A stretch of DNA of 64,000 nt from Hetaerina americana (GCA_022747635.1 JAKTNV010000003.1:45993475-46057474), one strand, 5' to 3'. Positions 46,527-59,728 are shown, counted from the stretch's first letter. Program-made: numbers and translations. Notes: generated by a model from the sequence alone, not told the origin.

Positions 46527-48379
46527 GTAAAACTTGAATGTAGATACTGGTAATAAATCTATTTACTCAATCGTATTCACCTCAGAAAGAAGCAAGACTC
46601 AATACTTTACAAAATAAGGAGGCTTCATTATCGAACTTTAATGGGGAAATAAACGTGAAAATTATATTTTCTAGCTTACTGGCGATGATGATACCGTTTA
46701 TGTGATCCCACTGTTAATGGTTTAATTAGTTCAATTTAATGAGCGCTATTGAATGACGGGAATATATCCTGCATCGTATCTTTAATATCTGTCACTCGAA
46801 GTCAGGGAGTATTTTTTTCAACGGGCAATTCAATTGCCGCCCGGGCGTTTTTTTCTCACGCTTATACCTTGCATTTTCCCACCCACTGCCACACATCGCT
46901 CTCCCCCGTCTCCCTGAAAAAGCTATTTCGAAGAAACTCAACTAGCCTCGTTCGCTTCACTCATCCCGGACCACTTTCGTGGAAAAGCGGCGAAGCTTGA
47001 GCTTCGGGAACAGTACTCGGGGAAGCTTTTCCCAGGCTAGCGTAAGTCCCGTTGCATTATCTCCCGGAAGGAAAAAACGGAAGCGATGGCCAACATGCTT
47101 ATCTAAATCCCATCGCAAGGGGCAGGGTCATGCATCGTCGATTATTCAGCGAGACGATTTTATGTTCCCTAATCAATTTACCATTTGCAGCAAATAAAAA
47201 CAGCGCCAACAGGTGTTCAGAAGAGGCAGAGCGATTGGTGGGGCCATGCATTTCCTAGGCTGCACGTTTAAGCTCCTACCCTCCTCCCCGGCATCCGAGT
47301 GATGTACGGGTAGGGGTAAATAGCTTTAGATCAATAAGTCATCAGGTTTTAGGGTGGGGATGACTTGCACACTGAGAATCTGCCCACGCTCTCAGATCTT
47401 GGTCGCCCTGGGAGCAAGTATGTATATGATCACTTCCAAAAACAGATTGCTGCAATAACAAAGACGAGGAAAAATGGAAATATTCTTTACCCTCTGAACA
47501 AGAATTTTATTAAAACTGAGCACAGACTTAGGAAAACGTCCTTCAAAACTCACCGTTGGATTATAAATGAAATTCCAAACGAGGGCATCCCTTGGATTAA
47601 ACGGTGGCAAATATGTATTGGATTGTATGCGCACGAAATGTAGGTCACGCAGTTGGAAGTCAAACCGTCACAGGCAATATGCAGTGATGGTGCAGTAAGG
47701 TATCTTCAGTTGCCTTGTTAACATTTTTGACGCTAAGATTAGGTAAAGTTACGCCTCAAACTCACAAAAGGCGTAAAAAAATTGAGTAATTCATCTGTTT
47801 TGGAGACGGCCACACTCAACAATGAGCAATAAAATATTTACCAAATTCAAAGGAAAACGCAACCTTGAAATAAGCTCACGACTCGGGAGAATGAAGCATA
47901 GGTAAACATAGTATTGGCATCTCCCTTAATTCGCGAAGATGGCAGTATTTTGAAATGTTCATGAAACTCAAGTTGATAAACACAATTTTAATTCCCATAT
48001 GTCAGGTAAACGCATTTATTCGGAGTGATATAAAATGCGTTGTCAATCATATGCATTAGATACAGTAAATATGCGATGGAATCATTTTAGTTCAAATGGC
48101 AACTATTGCGCAAATCATTTCTAGCACTCTTTTTCTTTCGTGGATAATAAATAACATGCAAAATCATTCCAAATCCTAGAGAATTAGAATATATACACAA
48201 TCGCCTTGAATCGTAAAAATTGTTTGGGATGGTTATCTCTACACCATGTGGCACATGGTTTTACTGAGCAAAAGAAGTTGACGTCGGACTGAAATAAACC
48301 TTTTCATAATATTTTCTTCTATTTTATATTCTGTTAGATGGAAAAAAATGATTGACCTTGCAAGAGAGCCAAAAACATC
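46527..48379. other. No certain gene; one GC-rich block
   Basis: 46840-47250 is GC-rich. A pyrimidine-rich tract at 46860-46920 precedes possible acceptors, and GCTAGC followed by GTAAGT at 47037-47047 is a perfect donor. A frame reading TTFVEKRRSLSFGNSTRGSF runs into it. This could be an exon following the candidate at 46362-46526. The remainder is AT-rich without signals. Confidence 0.28.
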
Positions 48380-48409
48380 AACTATATATGTATATATATA
48401 CATAAATAA

Positions 48410-48475
<66 letters not shown>
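48380..48475. repeat. (TA)n microsatellite
   Basis: Imperfect TA/AAAT repeats lead into about 58 bases of pure (TA)n next to palindrome 2. Confidence 0.96.
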
Positions 48476-48477
<2 letters not shown>

Positions 48478-48483
48478 AGATGA

Positions 48484-48740
48484 TTTCGTCGACGTAACAC
48501 GGAAGTGCCGAATAATAAATTTGAAAGCAACAAACAATATAGGAACACATAAAAAGAACACTCACAGGTTATTTCTTGATCATTTCGACGGAATTCTGCT
48601 CCGTCTTCATCGGAAGTTAGAGAAATTACTTCTCTATCTTCCGATGAAGACGGAGCAGAATTCCGTCAAAATGATCAAGAAATAACGTGTGAGTGTTCTT
48701 TTTAGGTGTTTCTATATTGTTTGTTGCTGTCCAATTTATT
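48484..48740. repeat. Large palindrome 2, same family as palindrome 1
   Basis: The arms (about 48514-48624 and 48627-48738) are near-perfect inverted repeats. To the left lies the tag GACGTAACACGGAAGTGCCG (48490-48510), the reverse complement of the tag at the right of palindrome 1. Reading the right arm outward gives CCGATGA, a GACGGA / TCCGTC stem, AAAAT, then GTGTGAGTGTTCT and GTGTTTCTATATTG, again the PLE-tail layout. Both palindromes therefore belong to one family, with the tag on the (TA)n side. Confidence 0.92.
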
Positions 48741-48768
48741 ATTATATTTATATAGTTGATGTTTTCGG

Positions 48769-48783
48769 CTCTCTATCTCTCTC

Positions 48784-48843
<60 letters not shown>
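48769..48843. repeat. (CT)n followed by (TA)n
   Basis: About 45 bases of near-pure CT dinucleotides followed by about 29 bases of AT, ending where the family A LINE begins. Confidence 0.96.
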
Positions 48844-48844
<1 letters not shown>

Positions 48845-48847
<3 letters not shown>

Positions 48848-51800
48848 TTAAAGGTTGCAAAGGTGTCCGACCCCACTGAAAAGATGGTGTCACGTTACAA
48901 AAAATATTGAGAAAGGCAACGGGAAACCACCTCAATTATTAATCCCAAGAATATAATTTTGGACACTCTTGAGAATGTGAGATCTGGCAGCTACAGGACT
49001 CCACCCAATCGGCCGTGTGTCGTGCCCTGCAGCGGGAGAGGCAAGCCTCCCGTGGTCGTCACCTCACGAAACCCTTGCAACGTAAATCGGAAGCAGCAGA
49101 ACAGAAGACACTTAAGAAAAAGACCAAATTAATTAGAGCAGGAACCTGGAATGTTATGATATTGTTTAGGACAGCAAAATTAAAAGCGAGAAATGGGAAG
49201 AGGAAATATTTTAGGTATACGTGAGGTGAGAAGGAAAGCGGGGATGACTGTAGCGATAGTTATAGAGTAATATAAAGCAGAGGGAACAAGAGCCAGCGAA
49301 GGGTTGCCATCATATTGGATGAAAAATTAAGAGGAAGCGTTGTTAATAAAGCGATGGATAGATTATTACCAGTGGAGGTAAAAGCGGAACCGACGCACTT
49401 GGTCACTGTCAGGTACACATGCCACCAAGCAATCATGTGGAGGAATAAGTCGATATGGAATACGATCAGTTAGAGGACATAATCGCGTGTGTTCCTGTAA
49501 AGAAACATTTAATAGTGATGGGGGAATAGAATTCGACGGTAGCTGAAGGTAGAAATGATAATGAGGAGGGGGATTACTGTTTAGGTACGATGAATGACCG
49601 CGCGGAGAAAGCAATTGAGTTCTGTAGGAGACACGGGCTAGTCATCACCAACGCTTGGTGTAGACACCACAAAAGGCGTAGGCATACATGGAAAACACCA
49701 GGTGACTCAAAAACGTACCAGTTAGATTATATTATGCTTAGATACAGATTTAGGATCAGCGTGATCAATTTTCACAGTTTCCCGGGAGCGGATGCGGATT
49801 CTGATAACAATTTAGTAATCATGTAGAATAGCATTCAATTAAAAAAGATCCAGTCAGAGAGCCGGGTCAGGAAAGAGTACATCGAAGTATTAACTGCATT
49901 GATAAGGATGGAGTGTCAGCAGCTGTAGAGAAAATTATGAGTGAGGAAAAGAAGCCAAGTACTATCACGGCAAAATGGAAATGCATGAAAAAAGGGATAT
50001 GGAAAGCCGCAAAAGAAACTGTAAATAGGACAAGGAAACCATTCATTACGGTTGAAGTGTTTAGAAAGGTAGATGACGGAAGGAAGTAGAATAATGTAAA
50101 TATATAATTAAGTAGAATGAATCACAAATAATTAAATAACAAATTGAGACGGGTAACAAATAGATGTGTGGGCAAATGCATCTTCCACCACCAACAGCGG
50201 GGTGGAAGATGCATTAAGAAGGGAAAATTTGTTTAGCAGTTACAGATGAATCGGGCAACATAACAGTTGAATCAAAAATGATCCAGAAATGGAAGATATA
50301 CGTATGGTCAGGAATTGAGGCCACAGCAAAGTTATATATAGAGAGAATATGACGTAGATGATGATAGCTTAGGTCCAGGCATATTCGACAATGATATAGA
50401 AAGGGAATTAATGGAGATGAAAACAAATAAGGCCGTGGGGGTGGACAATTTGTCTACGGAATTACTTAAAGTTTTGGGAAAATGTGGGAGGAAGGGTCTA
50501 TATGGACTGATTCGCAGCATTTATGAGGAAGGAGGACGGGAGACTGTGATATCAGTATTAGTTCCTATTACGAAAAAGGCAAGGGCTACATCATGTGAGG
50601 AACAAAGAGCAAAAAGTTTAATTTTACATGCAGGTAAAGTGGTTCATCAACAAAATGATGGAGATCAGGGAAAATGATTTTGCAGGGGAAGATGAGTTCG
50701 GGCTTAGGAAGGGGAAAGGCACTTATGCAGTAATGAGATCACTAATAGAAAAGATTATAGAATACAATTAGGATGAATTTGCCTATTGTGTAGATTTCGA
50801 AAGGGCGTTTTATAGAGTGAATTGGGAAAACTAATGAATATTATGGAGAAAATAAGAATCGATTGGAGGGATAGGAGGATAATCCTCAATCTGTACATGT
50901 ATCAGACTGCTCAGGTACGAGTGGGCGATGGAGAGTCCGGATGAGCAGTGTTAGGAAGATGAGTAAGGCAGAGTTGTTCTTCATCACCTGTGCTGTCCAC
51001 CTTTTATGAGGAGGAAATAATCAAAGAAGCATGGGAAGAACCGGATATCGGAATGAAAGTTGGCGGAGAATTCGTAAAATGAGTTAGGTTTACTGATGAC
51101 CAAGCTCTAAGTTTATCAGTCATCCACAGGGTTGCAAGCATTGATGGGTGAATTGGAAATTCAGTGCGATAGTTATGGGATGAAAATCAATATAAAGTAA
51201 ACAAATGTTATGCGGTTTTCCCGGACGGGAAAGGCTCAGCTTAGTAATTAAATAGAAGGGTAAATACTAGAGCAGGTGGAACAGGTTACGTATCTCGGAA
51301 GTGTTCTGGACCAAAATGGTTGAAATAGTAGTGACATACGTAAGGAGAAGACTTGCGTTAGGCAAAGAAGCTTTCTCAAGAAGGAGGGAATTGATGACAC
51401 GGACGTTGAGTAAGGCTCTTAAGAAAATACTCGATAAAACTTTGATTTGGAACTTAGAGGCGCGGAAACAGGGTTATTGAAACATGATGTTAGGCGTAGA
51501 CTGGAGGCTTTTGAAAGTGGGTGAGGAGAAGAATGGAGAAGGTGAAATGGACAGAGAAGAAAACAAATGAGGAAGAACTTGGTATGGTGGGCGAAGAGAG
51601 GGGTTTGTTGGGAGAAATCCTATGGAGGCAGGAAAAGTGGATGAAGGGGGTATTGACCGGCAGTGGGATGTTGAAGACTGTAATAGAGGGGAAAATGTTA
51701 GGCAAACGAGGAAAGAGCAGGAATGGGATCGGGTTGTTTGACGGGATGAAGGGGGAAGAAGGTATACAAAGATGAAGAGGGGCTTATTGTGGAGTAGGAT

Positions 51801-51905
51801 GTTTGGTTGTGTGTGCTAGGAGAAACGAAATATTTATTTAGTAGATGTGTCCATCAAGAACCTACCTTGACCGTTAGATTACTTAATAATAATAATACAA
51901 TAATT
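48845..51905 (+). mobile_element. RTE-like LINE family A, near full length (dead)
   Basis: Starts with a 5' region (GGCAACGGGAAACCACCTCA at 48917). The APE endonuclease follows: RAGTWNVMILF (49138), GVAIILDEKLRGSV, VMGE-stop-N at the GDWN position, FCRRHGLVITNAWCRHHKRR, and PGADADSDNNLV (49785-49815), where the catalytic His of SDHNLV is Asn. RT follows: MKTNKAVGVDNLSTELLK, LVPITKKARATSCEEQRAK, FGLRKGKGT, YCVDFERAF (motif A) and VRFTDDQALS (motif C, FTDD for FADD). The C-terminus has MEKVKWTEKKTNEEELGMVG. The 3' end (TCAAGAACCTACCTTGACCG) is followed by AATAAT repeats. About 3.06 kb, close to the usual RTE length of 3.2 kb. Internal deletions, stops and frameshifts throughout. Confidence 0.9.
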
Positions 51906-52659
51906 TATCAACGCGGTAGTCTTATGACCGTGAAATATTGTTCTTTTGGAACGAATTTAGTATTTTAAAATCAAATTACAGTTAAACGCATATTTTGGTA
52001 TGTTGATATGCATTTACTAACATATTAAAAAAAAAGAAAAAAAATAATACATTGCCCATATCCTGGACTTTCAACTTTGATTTGGGTTAAGGCACCTTTA
52101 CGCTCGAGGAACATTCCATCATGCTGTCGTTTTTTCCATGCCAAAAAAGAGTGCTACTATGAGCAAAAGAAGTCAAAATGAGAATATCATACGTTAAGAG
52201 ATTTGCAAATCAAGAAAATGCCTACCCACCGACATACGCCTAATTAAGAAAAGAGAAGAAATATGTAAAAATCCACTTTTGTAGCGCGGTCAAATTATGA
52301 TACTTTAAAACCTATACATGACGAGTCAAGCAAAAAATGACAACAGCTTGATTTTTCTGGATAAACATTTTTTTATTTTTCAAAACTATTTTTTTATGGT
52401 TATACATACAGCCAAAGCTGCTCCAGTTTGTTCATCCCTAATAGACGACACAAATGTTCAAGCAATTCAAAGTATGTATTTGTTTCCACAATCATCTCGT
52501 TTGAATAAAATACAGGTATATCCACCCGTGAGTCTTTTCTTAAAATAGGAGAACAGGTTTACCTGAAGAAGCCACACCTCGGGTATAGGGGGACGGGGAC
52601 GAGTTGGAATCATAGCCATCAATTTTGAGGCCACAATTTCAGAGGAGTGAGCTGCTACA
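51906..52659. other. No gene seen
   Basis: AT-rich, with an A-rich run at 52026-52045. Nothing recognised. Confidence 0.4.
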
Positions 52660-53060
52660 TCGTCACGATGGAAAAGGGCTTATTGTGGATGTTTTTCTTG
52701 CAGATCGCTTTTCAAACGGTCGTCCCCCATTCTCCAGATATGACTTCCCTTGGACTGCTACCAACGTTGTCATGATGGAAAAAGGGTTATTATGGATGTT
52801 TTTTCTTGCAGCTAATTGCAGCTCGCTTTTCAAACGGTCGTCCACCATTATCCAGATATGATTTCCCTCGGATTGCGACCTATCCTCCAATACGAAGAAA
52901 TAGCTGGTGAGAAGATATTCAAACGATGAGTTGACTGTGAAAACAAATGCCTATTTTGCAGAGCTAAAACAATCGCATTATTTGGAAGGGTTCAACAAAC
53001 TAGTGCAGCTTTGGTCGATATTAATAAATTTTAACGGGGATTATTTTGAAACAACATATA
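52660..53060 (+). pseudogene. Mariner transposase 5, C-terminal fragment
   Basis: The end reads SNDELTVKTNAYFAELKQSH then YLEGFNKLVQLW and NGDYFE (52910-53052), the C-terminus of mariner transposases (DDELxxEVNAYFAELxxS, FxKLxxRWxKCIxLxGDYVE). Before it, HHYPDMISLG at 52850-52872 stands where HPPYSPDMAPSD should be, losing the third catalytic Asp and a few bases. The upstream part of the transposase is replaced by a tandem duplication (52661-52880). Confidence 0.82.
52661..52880 (+). repeat. Tandem duplication inside mariner 5
   Basis: Two units of about 105-115 bases (52661-52765 and 52766-52880) share GATGGAAAA, GGATGTTTTTCTTGCAG, CGCTTTTCAAACGGTCGTCC and CCAGATATGA in the same order. The second has a short extra AGCTAATTGC insertion. 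Confidence 0.88.
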
Positions 53061-55877
53061 GTTTATTCCGAAAAATTAAGTGGTTTTCATTTAGCGCGGA
53101 TTTTTATAATCGCATAAGAATGAGTGGGTTGCTCCTTATTTGATTAGATGAAAATACTAGCTAAGAACCAGACGATGAGTCTAATAAAGCGCATAGTCTC
53201 TTACAGAAAATAATTCAAGTATTTAACTTTTAAAATAATATTAGGCTATTGAAACCTAACAACACAAAAAATTCAAACAGTCTCTAATACCCATAGCACC
53301 ATCTACTATTTACATCATAGTACCGTTAAAATTGAGAGATTCAAAACGTATGAAAGTTAAAAAATATTTTTTTAGACAGGCTCATCGATAATGATTTACT
53401 AAGGCAAAGTAACTGCCTCTTTGTTGCGCTATGTTTAGTCGCCATCATATTATAACGTGCCTACGCACCGTAATTCTGGAGCATCAAATGAAAACGGAAA
53501 TGGCTAATATGTGTGTGCTTATGAGATGGTAACAGTCGGAGATTAAGGGCCCGTCACTTTCATTGAGAGCCTACGTGCGATAGCAATCATTAGTCCCTGC
53601 CAATGCCTCTACATCCTGCGGTCCTGTACATCCTCCGAGCTCCTGCGAAAAGAGCACGGAGGAAAAACACGACCGACAAGATCACCGTTGGTTTTAGCAA
53701 GCGGACTTCGGGCCACATTATTCCAATCCCCGGAATTGTACCCATTCTCTAGAAACCATTATCATCAGAGGTGGGAGAAGAATTGGATTCATTCCCATTG
53801 GCCATCCCCCGAATGCGCCAGCAAATCATCACACATCAGAAAAGTTTGGTCCCCTGAACAAAAACGGTCGACCCATGGTTTTCCTGATTTCCTCTTTCAT
53901 CTCCGGCGGATGCCGGATCGCTAATCTTCAAGTTGTCATCTAGCAGCTAAAAGATAATTCAGTTGTAATAAAATCATTTTAGCTAACTTTTAAACTACAA
54001 CATTAAAGCAATTCCACCCTAAAGAGACGTGGCCTATTGCAGGGATTTATTTGGAGTTATTACTGTTAATATTTATATTTTTATATCATATTATGGCAGT
54101 GTCAAACAAATAGGAGACATAAGCCAAAACCCAACCAGCTCGAAGGGAATGTCCGTGCAATATCGCTGAGTTCGGAATCAGGCGCAGTGGTATCTTTGAG
54201 AATTTCGCAAATTTTTGCTTTGCTAATTATATAAGACACAAGATCATTCAGGTGTTTTTCGTCACTATCTATGCCAAAAGATATGAAATGTCGAAAGGGA
54301 ATGGCACATTCACTTAAAAGGTTTTACCTTAATTTAGCGATTGCCCTTAAGATTGCCCACTTCTCTCATGTTCCGTCAAAATCACCCGGGATCCTCGTGC
54401 CGTCTCTTGAGAAATCCTCCTCTCGATCATGAAAGAATAATGTAATTACAATATAATGAAAATGATTTGATGAGAAAAACGGAAAAAATCATATCCAATG
54501 AAAAGTTTTATAAAACCCCATACCTATTCCTGAACTGCCGGACACCTACGTAAATGTTATTTCACGTTAGTTCCATTAAGGGCAGTCGAAACTGCATTTA
54601 GGGACAATATGAATGGCCAAGTTTTCCTGAAATTCTTCCCGAACACGGAAACCTATGAAGAAACCAATCACGAGGGAGCCCTGTTCTAATCTGGGGAATT
54701 TATTAGCCGATTCTCTTGATTTCGGCGATTGTGCAAATATTATTATTAGCGGAAGACTACAAGGTTAGGGTGAGTATTTTGATGGATCCTGGCACTGCAC
54801 ATGTGCCCATAAGCCCTGACTAAGCTGTCAAAAATATCTTTAAATCCTAGACTAAATATTACAATAACCCGTTTTTTAACGCTGCATACTTTCTATCATC
54901 CTGAATTTCATCCATAATGCCTATTCTTCACCTCCCTCTACCTCGCTTTCCCAACAATCTTCCCCAGTTCTTTACTCATCGAATTGCCTCTCAGCGTCTG
55001 CCTTACCTTGCTTAAGACTTAGTTTGTTTTTCTTCCGGGCCATTTTATATTCTCTACTCTTCTCTGCGCCCATATCTCGAAAGTTTCCGATCTACCTGAG
55101 GTCATACAATACCTGCAGTATTAATTGCAGTGAATTGGTCTATAATCTTTCAATCTTATTTGGAAATGGCTCTGGATCAATCTATTATGTGTACAATTTA
55201 TGTTTATTCACTGGCCATCCCCCAGAGGAATAATAATATCTACGCTGCTACAAAATTGAGGCGGAGTGGTGAATCGCCAAATTTGATGAGAATTCTTTCA
55301 TAAGGTTTTCTTTTCTTTACAGAGAGAGGAGTTTTAAGGAGGAAGTGATTCGAAGGAAGAGGCGGGGGGGAGGATCCAGGTAGCTCCTCAAGTGCACGTG
55401 GGGGCAGCCGTACAAATGAAAAAGGCTGAGGGTGATGGAGATAGGGAGGTCGTCCTAGTTACCGTTATAAGCCGGAAGTGCGAGATGCGTTTTTTTAGTT
55501 CAATTCCTTTAAAAAATACTTAATTCCGACAGATGCGGAATGAAATGCAAAATCATAACAATCCACACCGAGCATAACCATCGGAAATATCACAAGATGA
55601 TTTTTTCAAAGATCTAATATGAGATGTCTTTGTTAAAAAGAACGAATTTAATTCTTCAATTCTCTAGAATTTATCTCCACACTATTTTCCCTACAACATT
55701 ATCATATAATCAGTCGAAGAGTCCAAGCATGACGAAGACGAATATGAGGTTCGTCAGAGTTTCTCAGAACCACATGAAACATAATATGTACGAAAAGGCA
55801 AGAATATTAAAAAAAACCAACTGTATTTTAATGATGCGATTTTTTGAAAAGCTGATTACTTTAATTTAAAAACAATA
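53061..55877. other. No gene seen
   Basis: Mostly AT-rich. 53570-53930 is GC-richer, with an open frame (53688-53924) but no recognisable family. Confidence 0.35.
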
Positions 55878-56131
55878 AACACAGTAATCAAGACGAAGGT
55901 CGGTTTGGCAGGTGATGGTAGAGTTTACCCAGTACTAAGCCCAACGGCGTGTGAAATTCACACATCAGGGTTGGGTGGCTAGTTATGGTTTCCCAGGAAG
56001 ATCTGGCACCCGAAAAATCACATAGCTTGGGTGGAACTGCAGGTGCCCAGAGATGCTGATCCGAGAATCGAACCCAGTAGTTACTCGGGACAGTAGTCCA
56101 ACGCTCTACCCCTGGGCTACCGCGAACCACT
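55878..56131 (-). mobile_element. tRNA-derived SINE (family A), complete copy
   Basis: On the minus strand the full head is present: GCGGTAGCCCAGGGGTAGAG (A box) and CTGGGTTCGATTCTCGG (B box). The body follows: CTGGGCACCTGCAGTTCCAC, GTGATTTTTCGGGTGCCAG, ACCCTGATGTGTGAATTTCA and the end TTGATTACTGTGTTTATTG. This copy defines the 5' end of the family, about 250 bases. Confidence 0.87.
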
Positions 56132-59100
56132 ACGACAACTGATCACTGAAAAGTATTTCAGGGTAAAATTTCATGGGGATGTTATAATAGGTTTTAATAA
56201 TAATTAAATCTAAATAATATCAAAATATTTATTAAAATATACTTAATAATATCAATCAATTATCATTAAATCTTATTCTTTGCGTTTAAAACTGAAACAT
56301 TCTTCACAGTAAATGCTGATGGATTCTCAAACGGGAATTTCATAGCAATGCAAACGGATCATGCCTTACAGGCATTTAGAAATAGATTACAAAACAGCAT
56401 ACAATTCTAGAAAAGAGGACTTGTTACATAGTCCATCAGCTTCAAATCATATCCATTTTAACTTCAACCAGAATAGCCAAGAAGATTTATGTCTGTGTAT
56501 ATGAATGATTAATTCCCGCGGGAAACGGCAATAGCCAACTCTTGAAAGCTGAAGAGGTAGAAACATTTTGTGTATTCAAGTATGCCTCCAACGTTCAGAC
56601 GTTGTCCACTACCATATAGGGAAGACCTATTTTGATATTTTCGACATTCAGATTTTGGAACTACTGGAATATTGTAAGGCCGTATCTTTCACAAATTATG
56701 GAAAAAGGTAAACAGATCATTGGTGAAATTTCATAATTTTCCTTCACTGACTATCAAGTCTTCCTCAGGAAAAAATCGTGACTACAAATACCGAAAAAAA
56801 TATAACCTGATAAGTACTGCATAATTATTTTCAATGGTGTATTTCCGAATGGAAAGATCGACTTGATTAATTTTCCCCGAGTACTGGTTTTTCAAGATAA
56901 AACCACCTGACGCAGACGTTACATGTTCATACTTTCTGGGGATAGAGGAAACAGCTACTCATTGCAAACGGGGGCTGTTCAATAAAAAGTAATCATGCAT
57001 ATTTTATTCGCATAATTTACTGAGCCATATTTTAATTTTGTTAGTCTAATGTGTTGATGTTTATGTGGCACAAGTTTCATTGGTTTGACTGGTGTTATGT
57101 CGCTGCAATTAAAATACACGTTCATTTCTCCTTCAGCAAAGATGGGAGGTAAAATAAGACCTGCATTGAAAGTTTGCTTTCGGCTGAACAAATCGTCAGT
57201 CAAGGCCTACATAATGTTACATAGAGCTTACGGAGAGACTGTTGTTTCCTATTGCACATGCAGAGGATATCTTTTAATATTTAGAGTGGAGACAATCAAT
57301 TTCAAAGGTAGGTGGACCCATCCCAATTATTACTATTACGGGAAATAAATCAAGGTGAGCTCTTACTTCTAATAAATAACAAAAATGACATACGAGTACA
57401 TTGATGTAATTCCAATTGACGAAGATCAAATAATAGATAGAAAGAACATTTATATAAAATAAAAACAAGCACTAAGGATTTACGTATCCGATCCGTCGGG
57501 TCTTGTAATATACATTCAAGGCAAAACGGATCGGTTGAATAAACTCGAAACTAATTAAAACGTTCTCCTTTTCTCCTAAGGTTGAGTGCGAGATTGATTG
57601 CGACTGGTCATTGCGAACGGATGTCAATAAGCAACACACCCCACGGCAACCCTTTTTTATTGTTTTCCTTTCCAGTTTTTACTTATTTATTGATGTAAGT
57701 AAAATTGACAGTCACTGAGTTCCTCGTAAATCCTGAGTCTGTGTACTGGTTTCAGGTGACAGCAGTGTTTTTTTTAAGTTTCTCTAAGAATGCACCACAG
57801 CGGGAAACCAAAAACCAGTCACTTAATTGCAACTATCGTCTGATTAAGTTCAATCTCATTCATACGAATTGCGAAAAGTAAATTTCTTAGTATTGACGAT
57901 TCAAATGTTTTGCAAGAAATGTGTTCATACCAATCATTATTATACACGTGGAACACTCTATGGGCCTATTCTTCAAGTGATTTTTGGATTACAAATATTA
58001 TTTGACGACTGTTGGAGGAATGAAATCCCTAGGAAAGTTTCCAATCAAGCCTAATTTTCAATTTCATCTGAAATTAATAATTTAAAAATGATCGTTAGAC
58101 GTTCCATCCATTAAACCTGGAAGCAATAAAAAACATAGTTCTCAGAGCGGAAAATAGGGCATTAAGGAAACAGACATCAACATGTAGGTTTAGAGACCTT
58201 AGAAAAAGGAAAACTGTAATAGACATCTTATCCGGTACGTCCAATCGCTCAACTTGAGGGAGGAATATCGTGCCGGACTAGGCCTATAACCATAGTAATA
58301 ACCTTCTCAATTCTCATTCTGTAACCACCACGAAAATACTTAAGACGATAGCGATTCGGATGTTGATCCATATCCTACATTGGATCAAAGAATTAGTTTT
58401 TTCTAAGAAAAACGACCTACTTTATTTTTTGATGGCACCACAGGGAGAAACAATGCACCTTCTCACATGAAAAGTTATGCAACCGCCAGCTAAGATACCA
58501 ACGCAATATATTTAATTACGCAACTCCAACATATATATTTCTTTGTAAAATGTCCACTAAAATAATTAACAATTACGGAAAAATTGGGCAATGGCTGCCG
58601 ATTGGCAAATACACTGCCAATTTGTATATTAATATTACCTCATTGTTAAAAAGTTTCATGTAAAGCAAATAGTACAAAATAATATCCCTTTACATGCAAT
58701 ATTAACCTCAGTTTCGTCGTTTTTATTGTCCTTAAAGTGAAGCTTTCTCGTGATATTCAGTAGGCTGGGCTGGGGGCTGGCACAGGAATTTCAATAGCTC
58801 TAGCAGCACATGGATGTACAAATAAGGAGGTTGAGACCCAGACTTCGGAATTCCAGAGTTGGGAAGGCATTGATACCGACCACTATGGAAATGAGTTGTT
58901 AGGGTCTTGGTCCGCACGGTTAGCTTAGGTCGAAGGGAAAAGCAGGAAAGGGTTCTTTGTCCTCATATTTATTTTCTCCCAGCGACTCGCGACTTTCACT
59001 GGACGGGGACGAAACTAACGTGGTCATAATTGCCTTTTCCTATCAGTTGGGAGCACCATCGGTCAACGAACCTTTCGAATTGAATGAGATGACATCCAAG

Positions 59101-59708
59101 AATCATAAGAAGAATTTGAAACATTGCAAACAATGGAGAACTTCTAACTATTCACCACGATGGAACACATTCAGAATGTATTCTCAATTGCATTTTATAC
59201 CTACTTAAGAGTAAAATAGAGCCTTTCCGCTGAAGTTCCTGGCAGCTGAAGCAATATCACACGTATGCAACTGTATAGTAAGAAGTAACCAGCTAATATG
59301 ACGTTAAATGCTATACTAACTTCATGTCAGCCCCAAATTTTATTGGTAGGCTTTCATCAGTAATTTGCTAAGTCAACTATTCCTTTTGCTTTACTCCTTC
59401 GAAGCAGCTGCAAGGGGGCATTGTTTCCTGAACCTTTACGCTTTATAGTACTTCTTTCAATAGAGTGGCTGTTCCTAATTTCCTATAATACTGCCTAATA
59501 AGTAAATGAGTAAACCGCGCCCATTCGGTGCGCGCTTAAATAGTTACACTCTCGCGGAAAAGCTCGAAAACGAAAAGATAAAAACTACTACAGGAAAAAA
59601 CAAAATTAATGATACAGTTGCAATAGTTATCAAAGTGAGTCCATTGAAATCCTATACTTCACTGATTTAAAATTCCATGGGAACTATTTTCGTCCAAATT
59701 TTAATGCT

Positions 59709-59728
59709 CCCGCACTCCGAGGTGCGGG
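59709..59728. repeat. Small GC-rich hairpin
   Basis: CCGCAC and GTGCGG flank a short loop in otherwise AT-rich DNA. Followed within 100 bases by several CpGs (59730-59800). Confidence 0.7.

Noticed and set aside
48239..48565. Open frame of 108 codons on the minus strand
   Set aside because: It runs through (TA)n and into palindrome 2; low-complexity translation only.
27175..51905. One inverted segmental duplication linking 27-28.5 kb and 50.6-51.9 kb
   Set aside because: Similarity ends at the LINE's own truncation point and 3' repeat; the outside sequences are unrelated.
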